From Flabesymbios commensalis (Eukaryota; Annelida; Polychaeta; Terebellida; Flabelligeridae): a DNA stretch of 64,000 nt. Shown piece after piece: positions 36,801 through 44,039 of this stretch (its first letter is position 1; every line of letters begins with the position of its first letter). Where the stretch lies: contig OZ024909.1 in assembly GCA_964017125.1 (NCBI GenBank), forward strand, positions 53,304,914 to 53,368,913. The letters run 5' to 3'. The translations under genes and the position numbers were made by a program. The notes under the pieces are model-generated. The model was not told the DNA's origin. It did no database searches and saw only the letters and a program-made list of their open reading frames with translations.

Positions 36801-37430
36801 ATGATTGGACCTTTATTTCTATAACCTGATCCCGGCAAGCCTCCTGAGGACGGATATATCATAATGAGGTGACATTGACTGAATTTCAATTTCACTGCAG
36901 CCCTCCAGACAAGCATGATAATACATGGGCCTAGGTGTCATCTTGATTTCAGAAGCTTTTTAATTGAATTGTTTATAGCTGGCACATTTCTCATTTTTAC
37001 TTATTTTGTCATGCTATGAAGTGTTAAATGATTATGGTTGGTTGAATAATCACCTTTTATCATCAATATACATAATTGAACTGACCTTGTTGGATGTATT
37101 TAGCTTCATGGCGTAGATGGGCTTGGAAAAAAGCTCAAATCCAAACAGAGATGACAGCATGGGTACCAGAGTCAAAACCACCACGGACGCGCCGTGAAAG
37201 TAAACTTCCACCGGCACCCCCAGCAGAGCGATCGAAGAGAAATTACTGACCGTGAGTGAAAGGGCTGTGGGCAGTACCTGCAGCCTTTGTGAAGAGTAGA
37301 ACCCGGCTGCTGGAGACCCATCATCCTGGGTTCTCCCTCTGCGCCTGACACCAAAAAACACACCCACTGCCAGGGAGATGACCACGCTGGACAGAAACAC
37401 CGCGTAGTCGGGGACCGACAACGTCGTCAT
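9595..37430 (-). CDS. SLC5-family sodium/solute symporter, copy A (14 coding exons)
   Basis: Predicted plasma-membrane transporter that couples Na+ influx to uptake of a small organic solute, possibly a monocarboxylate, by resemblance to SLC5A8. Coding exons: 37430-37086, 32696-32576, 32089-32022, 27912-27832, 21486-21416, 20084-19950, 18803-18668, 17880-17795, 13908-13790, 11804-11734, 11598-11512, 10775-10642, 10471-10367, 9808-9595. All junctions are GT/AG and all phases agree, giving about 590 residues against about 610 for SLC5A8. Visible family features are [20 protein letters not shown] in TM2, [20 protein letters not shown], and [10 protein letters not shown], which keeps the paired Ser/Thr of the Na2 site. 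Four N-glycosylation sequons lie in the last extracellular loop. Substrate is inferred. The last exon boundary is uncertain: a weak donor at 9699 could lead to an unseen exon. Confidence 0.85.
10367..10471 (-). CDS. SLC5 copy A, exon 13
   Basis: 105 bases; extracellular loop [20 protein letters not shown] then [14 protein letters not shown]. Sequons NVS, NFS and NMT here, with NAT in exon 12, suggest a glycosylated loop. Confidence 0.8.
10642..10775 (-). CDS. SLC5 copy A, exon 12
   Basis: 134 bases; [20 protein letters not shown] (membrane segment), then an extracellular stretch with [12 protein letters not shown]. Its 5' edge and acceptor are the source of the minisatellite next to it. Confidence 0.9.
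10776..10935. repeat. Decayed exon-edge minisatellite, copy A
   Basis: Two to three diverged units of about 56-65 bp start from the exon 12 edge; each contains AATGTCA, a CAAAC or CCAACCAG stretch, and GTAAACTATAATTAA. It is homologous to the array at 55076-55628. Confidence 0.75.
11512..11598 (-). CDS. SLC5 copy A, exon 11
   Basis: 29 codons: [20 protein letters not shown] then MTLPHANWK, matching the family segment ending in P.ANSKG. Phase 0 at both ends. Confidence 0.9.
11734..11804 (-). CDS. SLC5 copy A, exon 10
   Basis: 71 bases; [20 protein letters not shown] then VFV, a membrane segment. Acceptor ATTTATTTGCAG, donor GTG|GTATGT, phase 0 out. Confidence 0.85.
12590..12780 (-). mobile_element. 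tRNA-headed SINE with internal deletion, arm A
   Basis: On the minus strand the tRNA-like head has TAGTGTAGTAGTTAACAC (A box region) and GTGGGTTCGTCACC (B box). The body continues TTTCTTCTCGGCTCACTCG and ends with TTGAATCCTGTGTCCGGGG. The body matches the dimeric SINE at 48395-48705 minus its middle. The orthologue is at 58318-58482, so insertion predates the duplication. Confidence 0.7.
12829..12955. mobile_element. Palindromic MITE (CAGCAAACAC family)
   Basis: Ends CCAGCAAACACAAGAC and GTTTTGTGTTTGCTGG are inverted repeats. The interior is also near-palindromic with ACAACGT and TTGGTACAA blocks. The orthologue at 58519-58622 has a decayed left end. Relatives lie at 26008, 27966 and 33125. 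Confidence 0.7.
13006..13073. repeat. Hairpin, 15-bp perfect arms
   Basis: GCATCTTCCCTACAG and its exact complement flank a 38-base loop. The other arm (about 58640-58720) keeps only one side of it. Confidence 0.8.
13790..13908 (-). CDS. SLC5 copy A, exon 9
   Basis: 119 bases; continues [20 protein letters not shown], matching STVSSSINALAAVTVEDLI, including residues that line the Na2 site in the family. Donor CTCAA|GTAGGT. Confidence 0.9.
14700..15650 (+). mobile_element. Decayed LINE 3' half, plus strand
   Basis: Reads FTLYTTPLG..., then [11 protein letters not shown] (about 14800-14840; YADD active site). Further on are [20 protein letters not shown] and [10 protein letters not shown] (about 15470-15600), the C-terminal block of CR1/L2-type LINEs. 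Several frames are used. It lies in an A-arm stretch (about 14560-17090) absent from the other arm, so it is a later insertion or was lost there. Confidence 0.8.
15651..16676. other. Intron sequence of gene A, no feature seen
   Basis: AT-rich. I see no exon, repeat boundary or RNA gene. Confidence 0.45.
16677..16990 (-). mobile_element. Dimeric tRNA-derived SINE, full length
   Basis: On the minus strand, head 1 (16985-16915) has GTGCAGTGGTTAAAGC and GCGGGTTCGAGCCCC with a 7-base loop TTGAGAA. A linker with TTCTTCCCC follows, then head 2 with TGACCGAGAGGTTGCG and TTTTCGAATCG, and a tail ending in TTCATTTCATTTC. The flanks AGAAGTAGAGAA and AAGCAGTGGAGAA look like a worn target duplication. Same architecture as 48395-48705. 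Confidence 0.75.
17795..17880 (-). CDS. SLC5 copy A, exon 8
   Basis: 86 bases; [20 protein letters not shown] then ACIICGAL, matching LMPYLVLDIL..PGLPGLFVAC of the family (TM8 start). Phase 0 in, phase 2 out. Confidence 0.9.
18259..18419. mobile_element. 161-bp TTAA MITE (family 2), copy in arm A intron
   Basis: Flanked by TTAA (18255-18258 and 18420-18423), with ends CCCATTGAACACGAG and CTCGTCACAAACGGG. The interior carries CCGGAGATCTCCGGG palindromes. The other arm near 61825 has the empty site (AAGTATTTAGAG), so it arrived after the duplication. Confidence 0.9.
18668..18803 (-). CDS. SLC5 copy A, exon 7
   Basis: 136 bases; encodes [20 protein letters not shown], then a membrane segment and [13 protein letters not shown], equivalent to the YxxCDPW loop of SLC5A8. 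Phase 2 in, phase 0 out. The orthologous exon in copy B is split by a transposon. Confidence 0.9.
19838..19917. mobile_element. Partial palindromic MITE in intron 6
   Basis: Contains ACATTAAATCAACATTGATT and ends TATTTGCTGG, matching the CAGCAAACAC family. The orthologue is at 63757-63856. Confidence 0.5.
19950..20084 (-). CDS. SLC5 copy A, exon 6
   Basis: 135 bases; encodes [15 protein letters not shown] and [20 protein letters not shown]. Matches the NPNPLQRHTFW and GVNQSQVQRY stretch of SLC5A8, with Gln, Ser, Gln and Arg kept in order. Ends in phase 2 before GTAAGT. Confidence 0.85.
20085..21415. other. Intron 5 of gene A, AT-rich
   Basis: Contains a very AT-rich stretch (about 20940-21080) made of AATTAT and ATAATA words. 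No exon is seen. Confidence 0.5.
21416..21486 (-). CDS. SLC5 copy A, exon 5
   Basis: 71 bases encoding [20 protein letters not shown] and LKT, equivalent to the extracellular GG..W..A..GGR loop. Donor ACAGA|GTAAGT, phase 2. Confidence 0.85.
21620..21957. mobile_element. 338-bp MITE with about 28-bp TIRs
   Basis: The left end AGGCTCCCACTCACCACAAA and the complement of the right end AGCCTCCCACACACCACAAA are near-identical inverted repeats. TTA flanks both sides (21617-21619 and 21958-21960). A TTA duplication suggests a PIF/Harbinger-type transposase; TTAA (piggyBac type) is the alternative. No coding capacity. Confidence 0.75.
22828..23070 (+). mobile_element. C-terminal fragment of a Penelope-like (GIY-YIG) retroelement
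   Basis: 80 codons ending in a stop. [20 protein letters not shown] and [20 protein letters not shown] match, from memory, the W/F-R-ExI-xI-..NRD.G block that closes the GIY-YIG endonuclease region of Penelope-like proteins in invertebrates. No upstream reverse transcriptase is present, so it is a truncated relic. Confidence 0.55.
23615..23874. mobile_element. 260-bp TTAA MITE (family 3) with nested palindromes
   Basis: TTAA on both sides and ends AGGTGATCTATCACCCCTTA and its complement. The middle holds the palindromic block GTGACCCTCTGAGAGGGTCA twice. A shorter copy is at 36466-36661. Confidence 0.85.
24640..26380. repeat. Two converging arrays of a degenerate ~20-bp minisatellite
   Basis: From 24640 to 25310 units read roughly TCTCCGTCGCCTTTTAACGC. 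From 25390 to 26380 the complement is seen (GGCGTTAAAAGCGACAGAGA). About 80 bases separate the arms, giving a long imperfect inverted structure. A palindromic MITE has landed in the right arm (26008-26096). Short open frames here (for example 24808-25103, 25811-26002) are repeat translation. Confidence 0.75.
26008..26096. mobile_element. Palindromic MITE (CAGCAAACAC family)
   Basis: AATGCTGGGTTAATGTTGGG..CCAACATTAAGCCAACATT and a terminal GTGCTTGCTAGG, diverged from the copies at 12829 and 33125. Confidence 0.55.
26381..27831. other. Intron 4 of gene A, no feature seen
   Basis: AT-rich; short open frames without recognisable content. Confidence 0.45.
27832..27912 (-). CDS. SLC5 copy A, exon 4
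   Basis: 81 bases, 27 codons: [14 protein letters not shown] then [13 protein letters not shown]. This is the most conserved signature of the family (GGLKAVIWTDVFQ in SLC5A8). Clean acceptor and donor, phase 0 at both ends. Confidence 0.95.
27966..28075. mobile_element. Palindromic MITE, decayed
   Basis: Contains TTAAACCAGCATTAGATCAG and AATGCTGGGTAAGTGTTTG with internal symmetry, relative of the CAGCAAACAC family. Confidence 0.45.
30341..30552. repeat. Recent 106-bp tandem duplication inside the LINE
   Basis: Two nearly identical copies (30341-30446 and 30447-30552) differ by about one or two bases. The period is not a multiple of 3, so it shifts the LINE frame. Confidence 0.9.
30846..31040 (-). 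mobile_element. SINE, second tRNA-like unit only
   Basis: Minus strand: linker end, TGACCGAGAGGTAGCGTGCT, CTCGAATTTCGAATCCTGTG, and tail to TTCATTTCATTTGC. Flanked by a perfect 12-bp target duplication ACCCCACTTAAT (30834-30845 and 31041-31052). It inserted right after [11 protein letters not shown] of the LINE. Confidence 0.9.
31566..31679. repeat. Long near-perfect hairpin
   Basis: TCTCGGCTACTGTTTGATGA..GAGCGA and TAAATCATCTTTGCC face their complements around a short loop near 31612-31628. It is probably a foldback MITE. Only a few mismatches. Confidence 0.8.
31680..32021. other. Intron 3 of gene A, right part
   Basis: Nothing recognisable apart from the exon 3 donor at 32021. Confidence 0.45.
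32022..32089 (-). CDS. SLC5 copy A, exon 3
   Basis: Encodes [20 protein letters not shown] plus VTM (first codon split), a membrane segment matching the LALNQVTGF region of SLC5A8. Ends in phase 0 at ATG|GTAAAA. Confidence 0.8.
32576..32696 (-). CDS. SLC5 copy A, exon 2
   Basis: Begins FIYLRLKSR, equivalent to the YEYLELRF motif of the family, then TM3 with [15 protein letters not shown]. Enters in phase 0, ends in phase 1 at CAACC|GTGAGT. A minisatellite that copies the acceptor abuts its 5' edge (32691-32870). Confidence 0.85.
32691..32870. repeat. 63-bp minisatellite copying the exon 2 acceptor
   Basis: About 2.5 units, each with AACTTCAAATATA, CATGCAATAA, AACTC..GGG and GTGTTATAGTTAGAA. 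The first unit overlaps the exon 2 acceptor (minus strand TTTTATATTTGAAG|TTTATT), and the next units repeat it as GTATATTTGAAG|TTATTT. Confidence 0.8.
33125..33237. mobile_element. Palindromic MITE, best-preserved copy
   Basis: Ends TCCCACCAAACACGAGAC and CTCGTGTTTGCTGGGA. The interior is symmetric with ATGTTGTTTTAATGTTGACC and its complement. About 113 bp, no coding. Confidence 0.75.
33238..34600. other. Intron 1 of gene A, no exon seen
   Basis: AT-rich. Contains a 28-bp perfect palindrome at 34390-34417 (centre TTCAAATTTGAA). Open frames near 34089-34402 on both strands are not recognisable. Confidence 0.5.
34601..34726 (-). mobile_element. 5'-truncated SINE
   Basis: Tail and middle of the same SINE, ending within the B-box region. 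Flanked by the 12-bp duplication AGGCCTGATATA (34589-34600 and 34727-34738). 5' truncation and 12-bp duplications imply LINE-mediated insertion. Confidence 0.9.
35368..35728. repeat. GC-rich 60-bp minisatellite in intron 1
   Basis: Six units of exactly 60 bp: CAGCAGTCCCCAGGGCGCCT, CGATGCGATCTCTGG, GCGGGGAGGGCA, GGACGCACGTC. It is CpG-rich in AT-rich surroundings. The 60-bp period keeps frames open on both strands, which explains several long spurious open frames. Confidence 0.9.
36466..36661. mobile_element. 196-bp TTAA MITE (family 3)
   Basis: TTAA on the left and TCAA on the right. Ends AGGTGATCTATCACCCCTTA and complement. One palindromic GTGACCCTCTGGGAGGGTCA block instead of two. Confidence 0.85.
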
Positions 37431-37447
37431 CGGGGCTATTGTTGGAG
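37086..37447 (-). CDS. SLC5 copy A, exon 1 (start codon)
   Basis: Codons from ATG at 37430 to 37086 give 115 residues covering TM1 and TM2, ending KLNTSNK in phase 0 before GTCAG. A good acceptor (TTTTATGTTGCAG, ending at 37448) lies 17 bases upstream of the ATG, so this exon starts at about 37447 and a non-coding leader exon should lie further right. This start gives the usual SLC5A8 N-terminal length. Confidence 0.85.
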
Positions 37448-38394
37448 CTGCAACATAAAACAGAAGCCCATTGACAGTTTAACAACGGTGAATGTGAAAC
37501 AAACTAATCATAAACTAATCTCAAATTAGCCATAATAATCAGGATTGACTTTTATTGGCATCCAATCATCGGTGAAACCTCGTCTGAAGCACAGTGGAGA
37601 AATCCAAAATTTTAGAGGTGCGAAGACGTAAATGCTTGCGTTCTTACCATCCATTGTTATCGGTAAGATAAAGAAGCACGAGTGACGATTAACTTGTACC
37701 AGCGGCTTGTTTTACTAAGATCATGCTACATGATTTACCGACGACTATAAAAAGATCAATATAGAAAATGATCAATGTAACACATTTGTTTCTGATTCCG
37801 AGTGAAGGGAGGGGGTCATAGTGGCGAAATCCATATCTGATAGGAAAGGTCATTTTTAATTAATTTTAAACGAGGTACCCACCTGTCCTACCTATAATAA
37901 GCGAAAGAGTGTAATTATTACGATTATTGCGTGTCAATGTAGGACTCAATATCTATCTATCTAACTAAATCAAATGCAGGGTGCATCCAGGGGTGGATTC
38001 AGTGTTTTCTAGTACCAAGAACTTTATATATAAAGTTCTTGCTAGTACCCTTGATTTGCAGAGTTGCCATTGTAATGATATTGTCCTATGTTCTATGAAA
38101 TTGTATCAATATGATAGCGTTTTCCAGCATATTCACGGTGAAAGCAGAGAGACCTCTAGGCCAATATTATATACTATCCCTAGCACAGCAATTTAGGACG
38201 GCGTGATATTTAGTTATACAAATTGGGACCCTACCCCTCCTTTAATTAATTACTGGATGAGCCAGTACCACTGTCTAATTTAATCTAATAGTATTTCTAA
38301 TCAAAAGAAGGGTATGACTCATGTTGAAAAAGTACCTGATAGGCGGCCAGCCACAATAAAATAGTTTGACTTCACATGGCATTTCATGTTACAA
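37448..38394. other. 5' flank of gene A coding region
   Basis: The splice acceptor for exon 1 is at 37448. No leader exon, TATA box or CpG island could be assigned. Confidence 0.4.
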
Positions 38395-38456
38395 GCTGAC
38401 ATCCACCACCAATCACTGTACAATAGGACCACTTTCATCACCAGGGTGGATGTCAG
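38395..38456. repeat. Hairpin, 12-bp arms
   Basis: CTGACATCCACC and GGTGGATGTCAG flank 37 bases. Confidence 0.7.
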
Positions 38457-38479
38457 TCGCACTTTTCAGTTTCAACACC

Positions 38480-38955
38480 ATTTTTTTTCAAGATGGCGTC
38501 CAAAATGGACGCCGGATTATAGTATTGCTTTTGAAGTAGTGTTATTTCGTTATTTTAGCTCACTGTTTTCTTCGTAATACACCATTTCAACTAGCTTAGT
38601 GGGCAGTGAATCCACTTAGACCACTCCCATGCAATTTAGGGCAATATTTAACCTATTTAGCGCAGGAAGCTTTTTAGCGAATAGATCGTTAATGAAAATT
38701 TGGGCAGAATAATTATGTACATAGTAACTAATTCAATATCAATGGTGATTAATTATCATCAGTGCAATAATGATGGTAATGAAACGCTTATCGACCATTT
38801 TTTTGTTTTAGTTATTCAAGATGGCGTCCAAGGTGGCTGCCGGCATACAGTCAGATTTAGAATAGCTTGCGAGCTGGTTAATTGAGCTCATTTTTTGTAA
38901 TAGACCCTTTCAACTAGTTTGCTGCTCACCGAATCTATCTAGACCCCCGTAAAAA
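38480..38955. repeat. Pair of AAGATGGCGTCC repeats
   Basis: Two units about 325 bp apart share TTCAAGATGGCGTCCAA, GCCGG, TTTTAGCTCA-type and TTTCAACTAG blocks. Related sequence at 17050-17170 and 60530-60600, so it is a dispersed family. Confidence 0.6.
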
Positions 38956-39384
38956 TTGTTCAGATTCTGATTGAACACATCTTCCCCTGCAAAAAACATC
39001 AATAAAACCTGATTTATGGGTATTTTCGTAAGGTAGACTTCTTAGCTTTGAACACGCATAATAATTATGGGATATAATATGACACCAACAGACAGTGTTC
39101 CTAGTCACATGAGCATACAGATGGGCATATCTGTCCAGAGCAGCTACAATTCCATATATATAAGTTGGTGAACTTTGTTCAAGTAATGTTACAATTATAT
39201 TCACTGGCTTCTCTGCCTCCTGATGTTTACTATAAACTAATATTTACCTAAAAAATCTTCCTTATCAGATGTGACTGTTTATGTTAAAATATGCATAACG
39301 ACAGCAAAATTTCTCAGCCCGTTCAGAATTTACTTTACATTTACTTGTGACATTTATAGTAATTTTACCACATCTCAGCCACAA

Positions 39385-39795
39385 CCAAGGTTATCTTGGT
39401 CACTAAGAAACTGATGTCAGCCAACAAAAAAGTGATCAAAAATTATATTTACCACTGAAGAAGTGATCACAGCCACTTTAAAGGTTGTCTCACTACAAAA
39501 GTGATCTTGGTCACTGAAGAAGTGACCACAGCGTCCACTATATAAGTGATTTTAGCCACTGAAGAAGTGATCACATCCACCTTGAAAATTATCTCAACCA
39601 CTACAAGGGTGATCTTGGCCACTAGCACACTGATGTCAGCCACTTCAAAAGTGATCTCGGTCTCTACGAAAGTGATCTTAACCACTGCAGACGTGACCAC
39701 AAGCACTTTAAAGGTGATCTCAGCCACAAAATAACTGGCCACTAAACAAGTCATCACAGCCACGTTAAAAGCTATCTCAGCCACTACAAGAGCTA
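39385..39795. repeat. 24-bp minisatellite
   Basis: About 17 units around AAAGTGATCTCAGCCACTAC with variants. Because 24 is a multiple of 3, both strands show repetitive hydrophobic open frames (39467-39784 minus, 39546-39734 plus). I treat these as repeat translation. Confidence 0.85.
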
Positions 39796-39799
39796 ATGA

Positions 39800-40320
39800 C
39801 TCACCAGTGCTGTATTAGAAGCTAATTCATAATATTTATTGAAAATACAAGCCATATCATTTGGATTGGTGGCGGTTAGATCTTCATGACAATTTGTTCT
39901 ATGTATACATTTTTGTTTTGATCTACAATAAGTCCAGATTCTTTTAGGATTTTCCTTTAGTGTTTCAGGCGAATCAGCAATGGTTGTGCTTGAACTGCAA
40001 TAATTTATGTAATTAATTTCTTACTTTTCTAAATTTATTCCATTGATTACCTTTATTAAACTTCTTGGCTTTTGTCCAAGCTTGCTTCTTTTGGAAGATT
40101 CATACCAAGGTGGTTAAATTTCTGGGGGCACATTTGGTCTTCTTACATCATCTTAGCACTAGAGCCAACATTCCCAGACCAAATCAAAATGTATGCACAT
40201 TTATGTTATTAGTACATTCGACTGTCTGGAGCATTTTACCACTCAACAAAGCGCCTAACTTATTCCAATCTACGTTTTTACATGCACTATACATACACTA
40301 TATGTATTACACATACATCT
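39800..40320 (-). mobile_element. LINE fragment (linker between endonuclease and reverse transcriptase)
   Basis: Read leftwards the frames give AWTKAKKFNKGNQWNKFRKV, then a KENPKRIW-like TKGKS region and NRHQSK..GLYFQ. This is the lysine-rich linker seen in CR1-type ORF2 proteins. Several frames are required. Confidence 0.55.
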
Positions 40321-41115
40321 AATAGAGTCTAAATTAAATATTGTTCCTAATTACAAAAAGCAGACCTGCTCACAAATAACAATAGTAATATCGATAACAT
40401 AAGATTTCCATGTTGCACTTCTGAAACCAAAAAGTCAAGCGTGAAAATTTACTGATCACTATCGTGCTTTGCTGTTTTTGGCGGCCATATTGGTTTTCTC
40501 CTGTTGATAGCATTTTCTTTTATAAATAATACTACATTTAACGTAACTGTCTACTCAACTCTGATAAAATGTAGGGTAAATTAGTATTTTAAAATATGTC
40601 TGGTTTCGATTTTTTTTCATTACCGATTTCGGCCATCTTACATTTTGCTCTGTAAAAAAACCTCCTATGACAGTTGGACGTAAGCATATTGTCAGAAGTT
40701 AACTAAGACCCTATACTATGAAATGGTAAAATACTTTATTGGTAAAGAATTTGTTTTAGGTTTTGTTAAAAAATTGCTCAATTTTTCTGACTAGTTGTGC
40801 ACACTAGTACGGGGGAGTACGCATCAGGCGAGTTGAGTAGAGTTTGAAATCAGTTGCCCAGGTGGACAGTGAGGGGTAAATATCTCCGCCAGCTTGTGTT
40901 TTGTTTGGGGTCCATGGCAACTCAGCGTGGGTGACAGCTGCACCCACTGAATAAACGGTTGGTTGGAATACTTGACCAAAATGGGGGTTTGTTCATGAGC
41001 CCTCGGACTTCGGATGATTTATAGAGCTATTATGTTCTAAGGACTCCCGCCTATCACGGCCTAGGGTCGTGGCGATGTATTATTAAGTCGTTTCATGGTT
41101 CTTAGGCATAATTAC
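40321..41115. other. Unassigned upstream sequence
   Basis: No gene or clear repeat. Confidence 0.4.
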
Positions 41116-41275
41116 GGCCAGGACGGAGATGGTTTCACGTATCAGGACGAAGATGTGTTCACGTATCCGGACGGAGATGGTTCCACGTATCAGGACAGAT
41201 ATTGTTTCACGTATCAGGACGTATCAGGAGATGTTTTATCACGTACTAAGGACGGTGATAAACGGGTGTGAAGAG
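41116..41275. repeat. ~28-bp minisatellite, five to six units
   Basis: Units around CAGGACGGAGATGGTTTCAC then GTAT, with a shortened unit near 41220. Confidence 0.8.
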
Positions 41276-42570
41276 GTATATACCGGAAGTGTTGGATAGT
41301 TGTGTACAGTATAGAGATAGTTGTGTTTAGCTCTCGATTTCAATTCGTAAATCGTGGAAAACTGGTCATTTTCTCATCCAACGCAAATAAGTCTCTCCAG
41401 ATAAATTGGGGCATCAAATGGCCACACATCTTAGCTACCCTCATGCAAAGGTCATGTAACTGTGGCCTAGATCGTCAAACACTCGCGTTTTGGCGGTCGA
41501 CATAAAAAGCACTCATGGATCAGTGAAACGAACTTTTACGACTTTATATACACGGAGCAATAAAATATATACTTATCGATATATTATAATGTAAAGTGAC
41601 ATAATTATAAACTACAGACATTGTTTTTCATACATTAAAAAGCAGTTGTAAAGTAAATATACAAAATCCGAAGGGTAGGACCACCGAAGTGATAGTTGTG
41701 TTGGTATATATAGATGAACAGTGGCTAGTTTTGTTCTACAGTTGTACCCATTATATTTTACAATACATTGCAATGATGAATATTGTTTATGTTATTCAAC
41801 CATTTGCAATGTCGAATGAGCAATGAATTTTCGTTGTTATGGAGCGGCTTGTACGCACAAACACTAAAGGCAGCCAAGTGCCCGATATAAACACTTGATA
41901 CCTCTTTTATCAGATCACAGATACTGGCTTCTCCTCGCTTTTAAAATAATTATATAGAAACTATCTTTCAATTATACTTACATTTGGAATATTGAAGAAA
42001 TATCAGCAGGTCGGGGGTAAACAACATTCAACATTACAGCGTGACACTTTTTCACACCAGGCGTTTTAGCACAGATTTGCAACAAGCTTAAAAAAGCAAA
42101 GCAAAGTTACCATCAATTTCCAGGGTAAAGCGTCTGAAATATATGGATCAATGTTTGGGGTGGGAAAAGGTTATTAATATCCATTTATTCTGATTTATTC
42201 ATTATAATAATTAAGTTACAAACATTATGCATAAACACATATCTTGCATGTGCACCTGACGAATCCGAATAGTATTTAGATGACTTGGATGATCAATAAC
42301 ATTTCCATGTAGAGCTTTACGTAGGCATAATATTTATTAAAATAAAACTACGACATTACTTTATAATTTATTTTGGTGTTTTTTTAAAGCAATTAAACAC
42401 ATTCTGTTGTCCGGTTGTCAGTTCAGTTGTCAGCTTAGTTGTGTTATACTTATCAGGCAAATTATTGTTGAGTTTTCTGCAATATTGAGAAAACTATGGG
42501 ACTATTATATTATATTACAATGTCCTAAAATGTTTTTGGCTATACACAGATAACAAAATGAAGCAATTAA
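41276..42570. other. Unassigned sequence
   Basis: No supported feature. A frame at 41828 begins MNFRCYGAACTHKH then stops, a weak echo of a THAP zinc finger start. Confidence 0.4.
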
Positions 42571-42810
42571 CTCTTTAAGTGCTTCATTACTACTTAACAT
42601 TTTCCTTTCATTTGAAGTTGGCATTGCTCACGCAATTGCCAACTTCAAATGAAAGGAAAATACCTCCTCACTTAAAAATTAAACCTCCTAAATTTCACAA
42701 TGGGGGTTTTACTCAAGATTTATACATGCATATTTGTTCAATTTCTGTCAAATTTTAGTTGTGGAAAAACAGTATGAATGCGCTTAAAAGCGTCGCCCGC
42801 ACTCAAAGGG
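42571..42810 (-). mobile_element. 240-bp TTAA MITE (family 1), second copy
   Basis: Perfect TTAA on both sides (42567-42570 and 42811-42814). Ends CTCTTTAAGTGC and GCACTCAAAGGG. Over 95 percent identical by eye to 1823-2062, opposite orientation, with the same internal palindrome. Confidence 0.9.
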
Positions 42811-42945
42811 TTAAGGAAACAAGTAAGTTATACTTATTTTCAAATGTAATGCCCATCTGATCATCTCAATACGTTTTATGTAGGCCTAATAATATGTCTA
42901 GCATTAATACAAGATTGGGTTGTCAAACACTTTATTTTTTGTGGC

Positions 42946-43590
42946 AGGCCCTGATTGATGTGATCCAGTGTGAGTGGCTCTGATTGATGTGACCCAGAGT
43001 GAGTGACCCTGATTGATATGATCCAGTATGAGTGCCCCTGATTGATATGACCCAGTGTGAGTGGCTCTGATTGATATGACCCAGTATGAGTGGCCCTGAT
43101 TGATATGACCCAGTGTGAGTGGCCTTGATTGATATGACCCAGTGTGATTGACCCTGATTGATTTGATCCAGCGTGATTGACCCTGATTGATGTGACCCAG
43201 TGTGATTGGCCCTGATTGATATGATCCAGTGTGATTGGCCCTGATTGGTGTGACCTGGTGTGAGTAGCCCTGATTGATGTGACCCAGTGTGATTGACCCT
43301 GATTGATGTGACCCGATTTGAGTAGCCCTGATTGATGTGACCCAGTGTGATTGACCCTGATTGATGTGACCCGGTGTGATTAGCCCTGATTGATGTGACC
43401 CAGTGTGATTGACCCTGATTGATGTGACCCAGTGTGACTGACCCTGATTGATGTGACCCAGTGTGATTGACCCTGATTGATGTGACCCAGTGTGACTGAC
43501 CCTGATTGATGTGACCCAGTGAGATTGACCCTGATTGATGTGACCCAGTGTGAGTGGCCCTGATTGATGTGACCCAGTGCTGATGTATTG
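42946..43590. repeat. 29-bp satellite array, second block
   Basis: About 22 units of the same satellite as 1-1440 and in the same orientation; many units have GACC in place of GGCC. It lies just left of arm B as the first array lies left of arm A. The 242-codon minus frame here is repeat translation. Confidence 0.95.
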
Positions 43591-44039
43591 TTAGACCTGT
43601 ATTTCCACCATTACTCCAGCTTATTCTGTGTCGGCGTCTCATTGTGCTGGCTGAGAACACATCTAAGCTGTATCAGTGTATGAAAAGCGAAGCTTGGTGT
43701 AAATGTTGGTACGAAACATTTAAATTGAAGAGTAAATAATTATGTAGCAGACACAGTGACACAGTGAATAATGAAGGATAAGGATGTACCTGATAAAATG
43801 TGTCCAGCGTCTTAGGCCTACAGTTTTTTTTACATATTTCAAAAGCTCGTTAGCTGTAAAGTGCTAAGATCCATTTAATGGGATTCAGCGCTATAGAAGA
43901 AACGTAAATAATAATAATCCATTATCCATTATATTATCATGATTATAGACGCAAGAGCACAAACCGACACACTTTTTATTGACTGTTCAAAAGCTTTCTA
44001 TTCAAAGATTAAACATAGTGTGTTATTGCTCCATTAATT

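Noticed and set aside
39467-39784. 105-codon hydrophobic repeat protein
   Set aside because: It is the 24-bp minisatellite read in a frame kept open because 24 is a multiple of 3.
40800-41650. Possible solo LTR (TATA-like ATATACC near 41280 and AATAAA near 41560)
   Set aside because: No paired repeat, no clear TG...CA ends and no target duplication.
41828-41960. THAP-type zinc finger start
   Set aside because: Only CYGAACTHKH is seen before a stop; too short to support.
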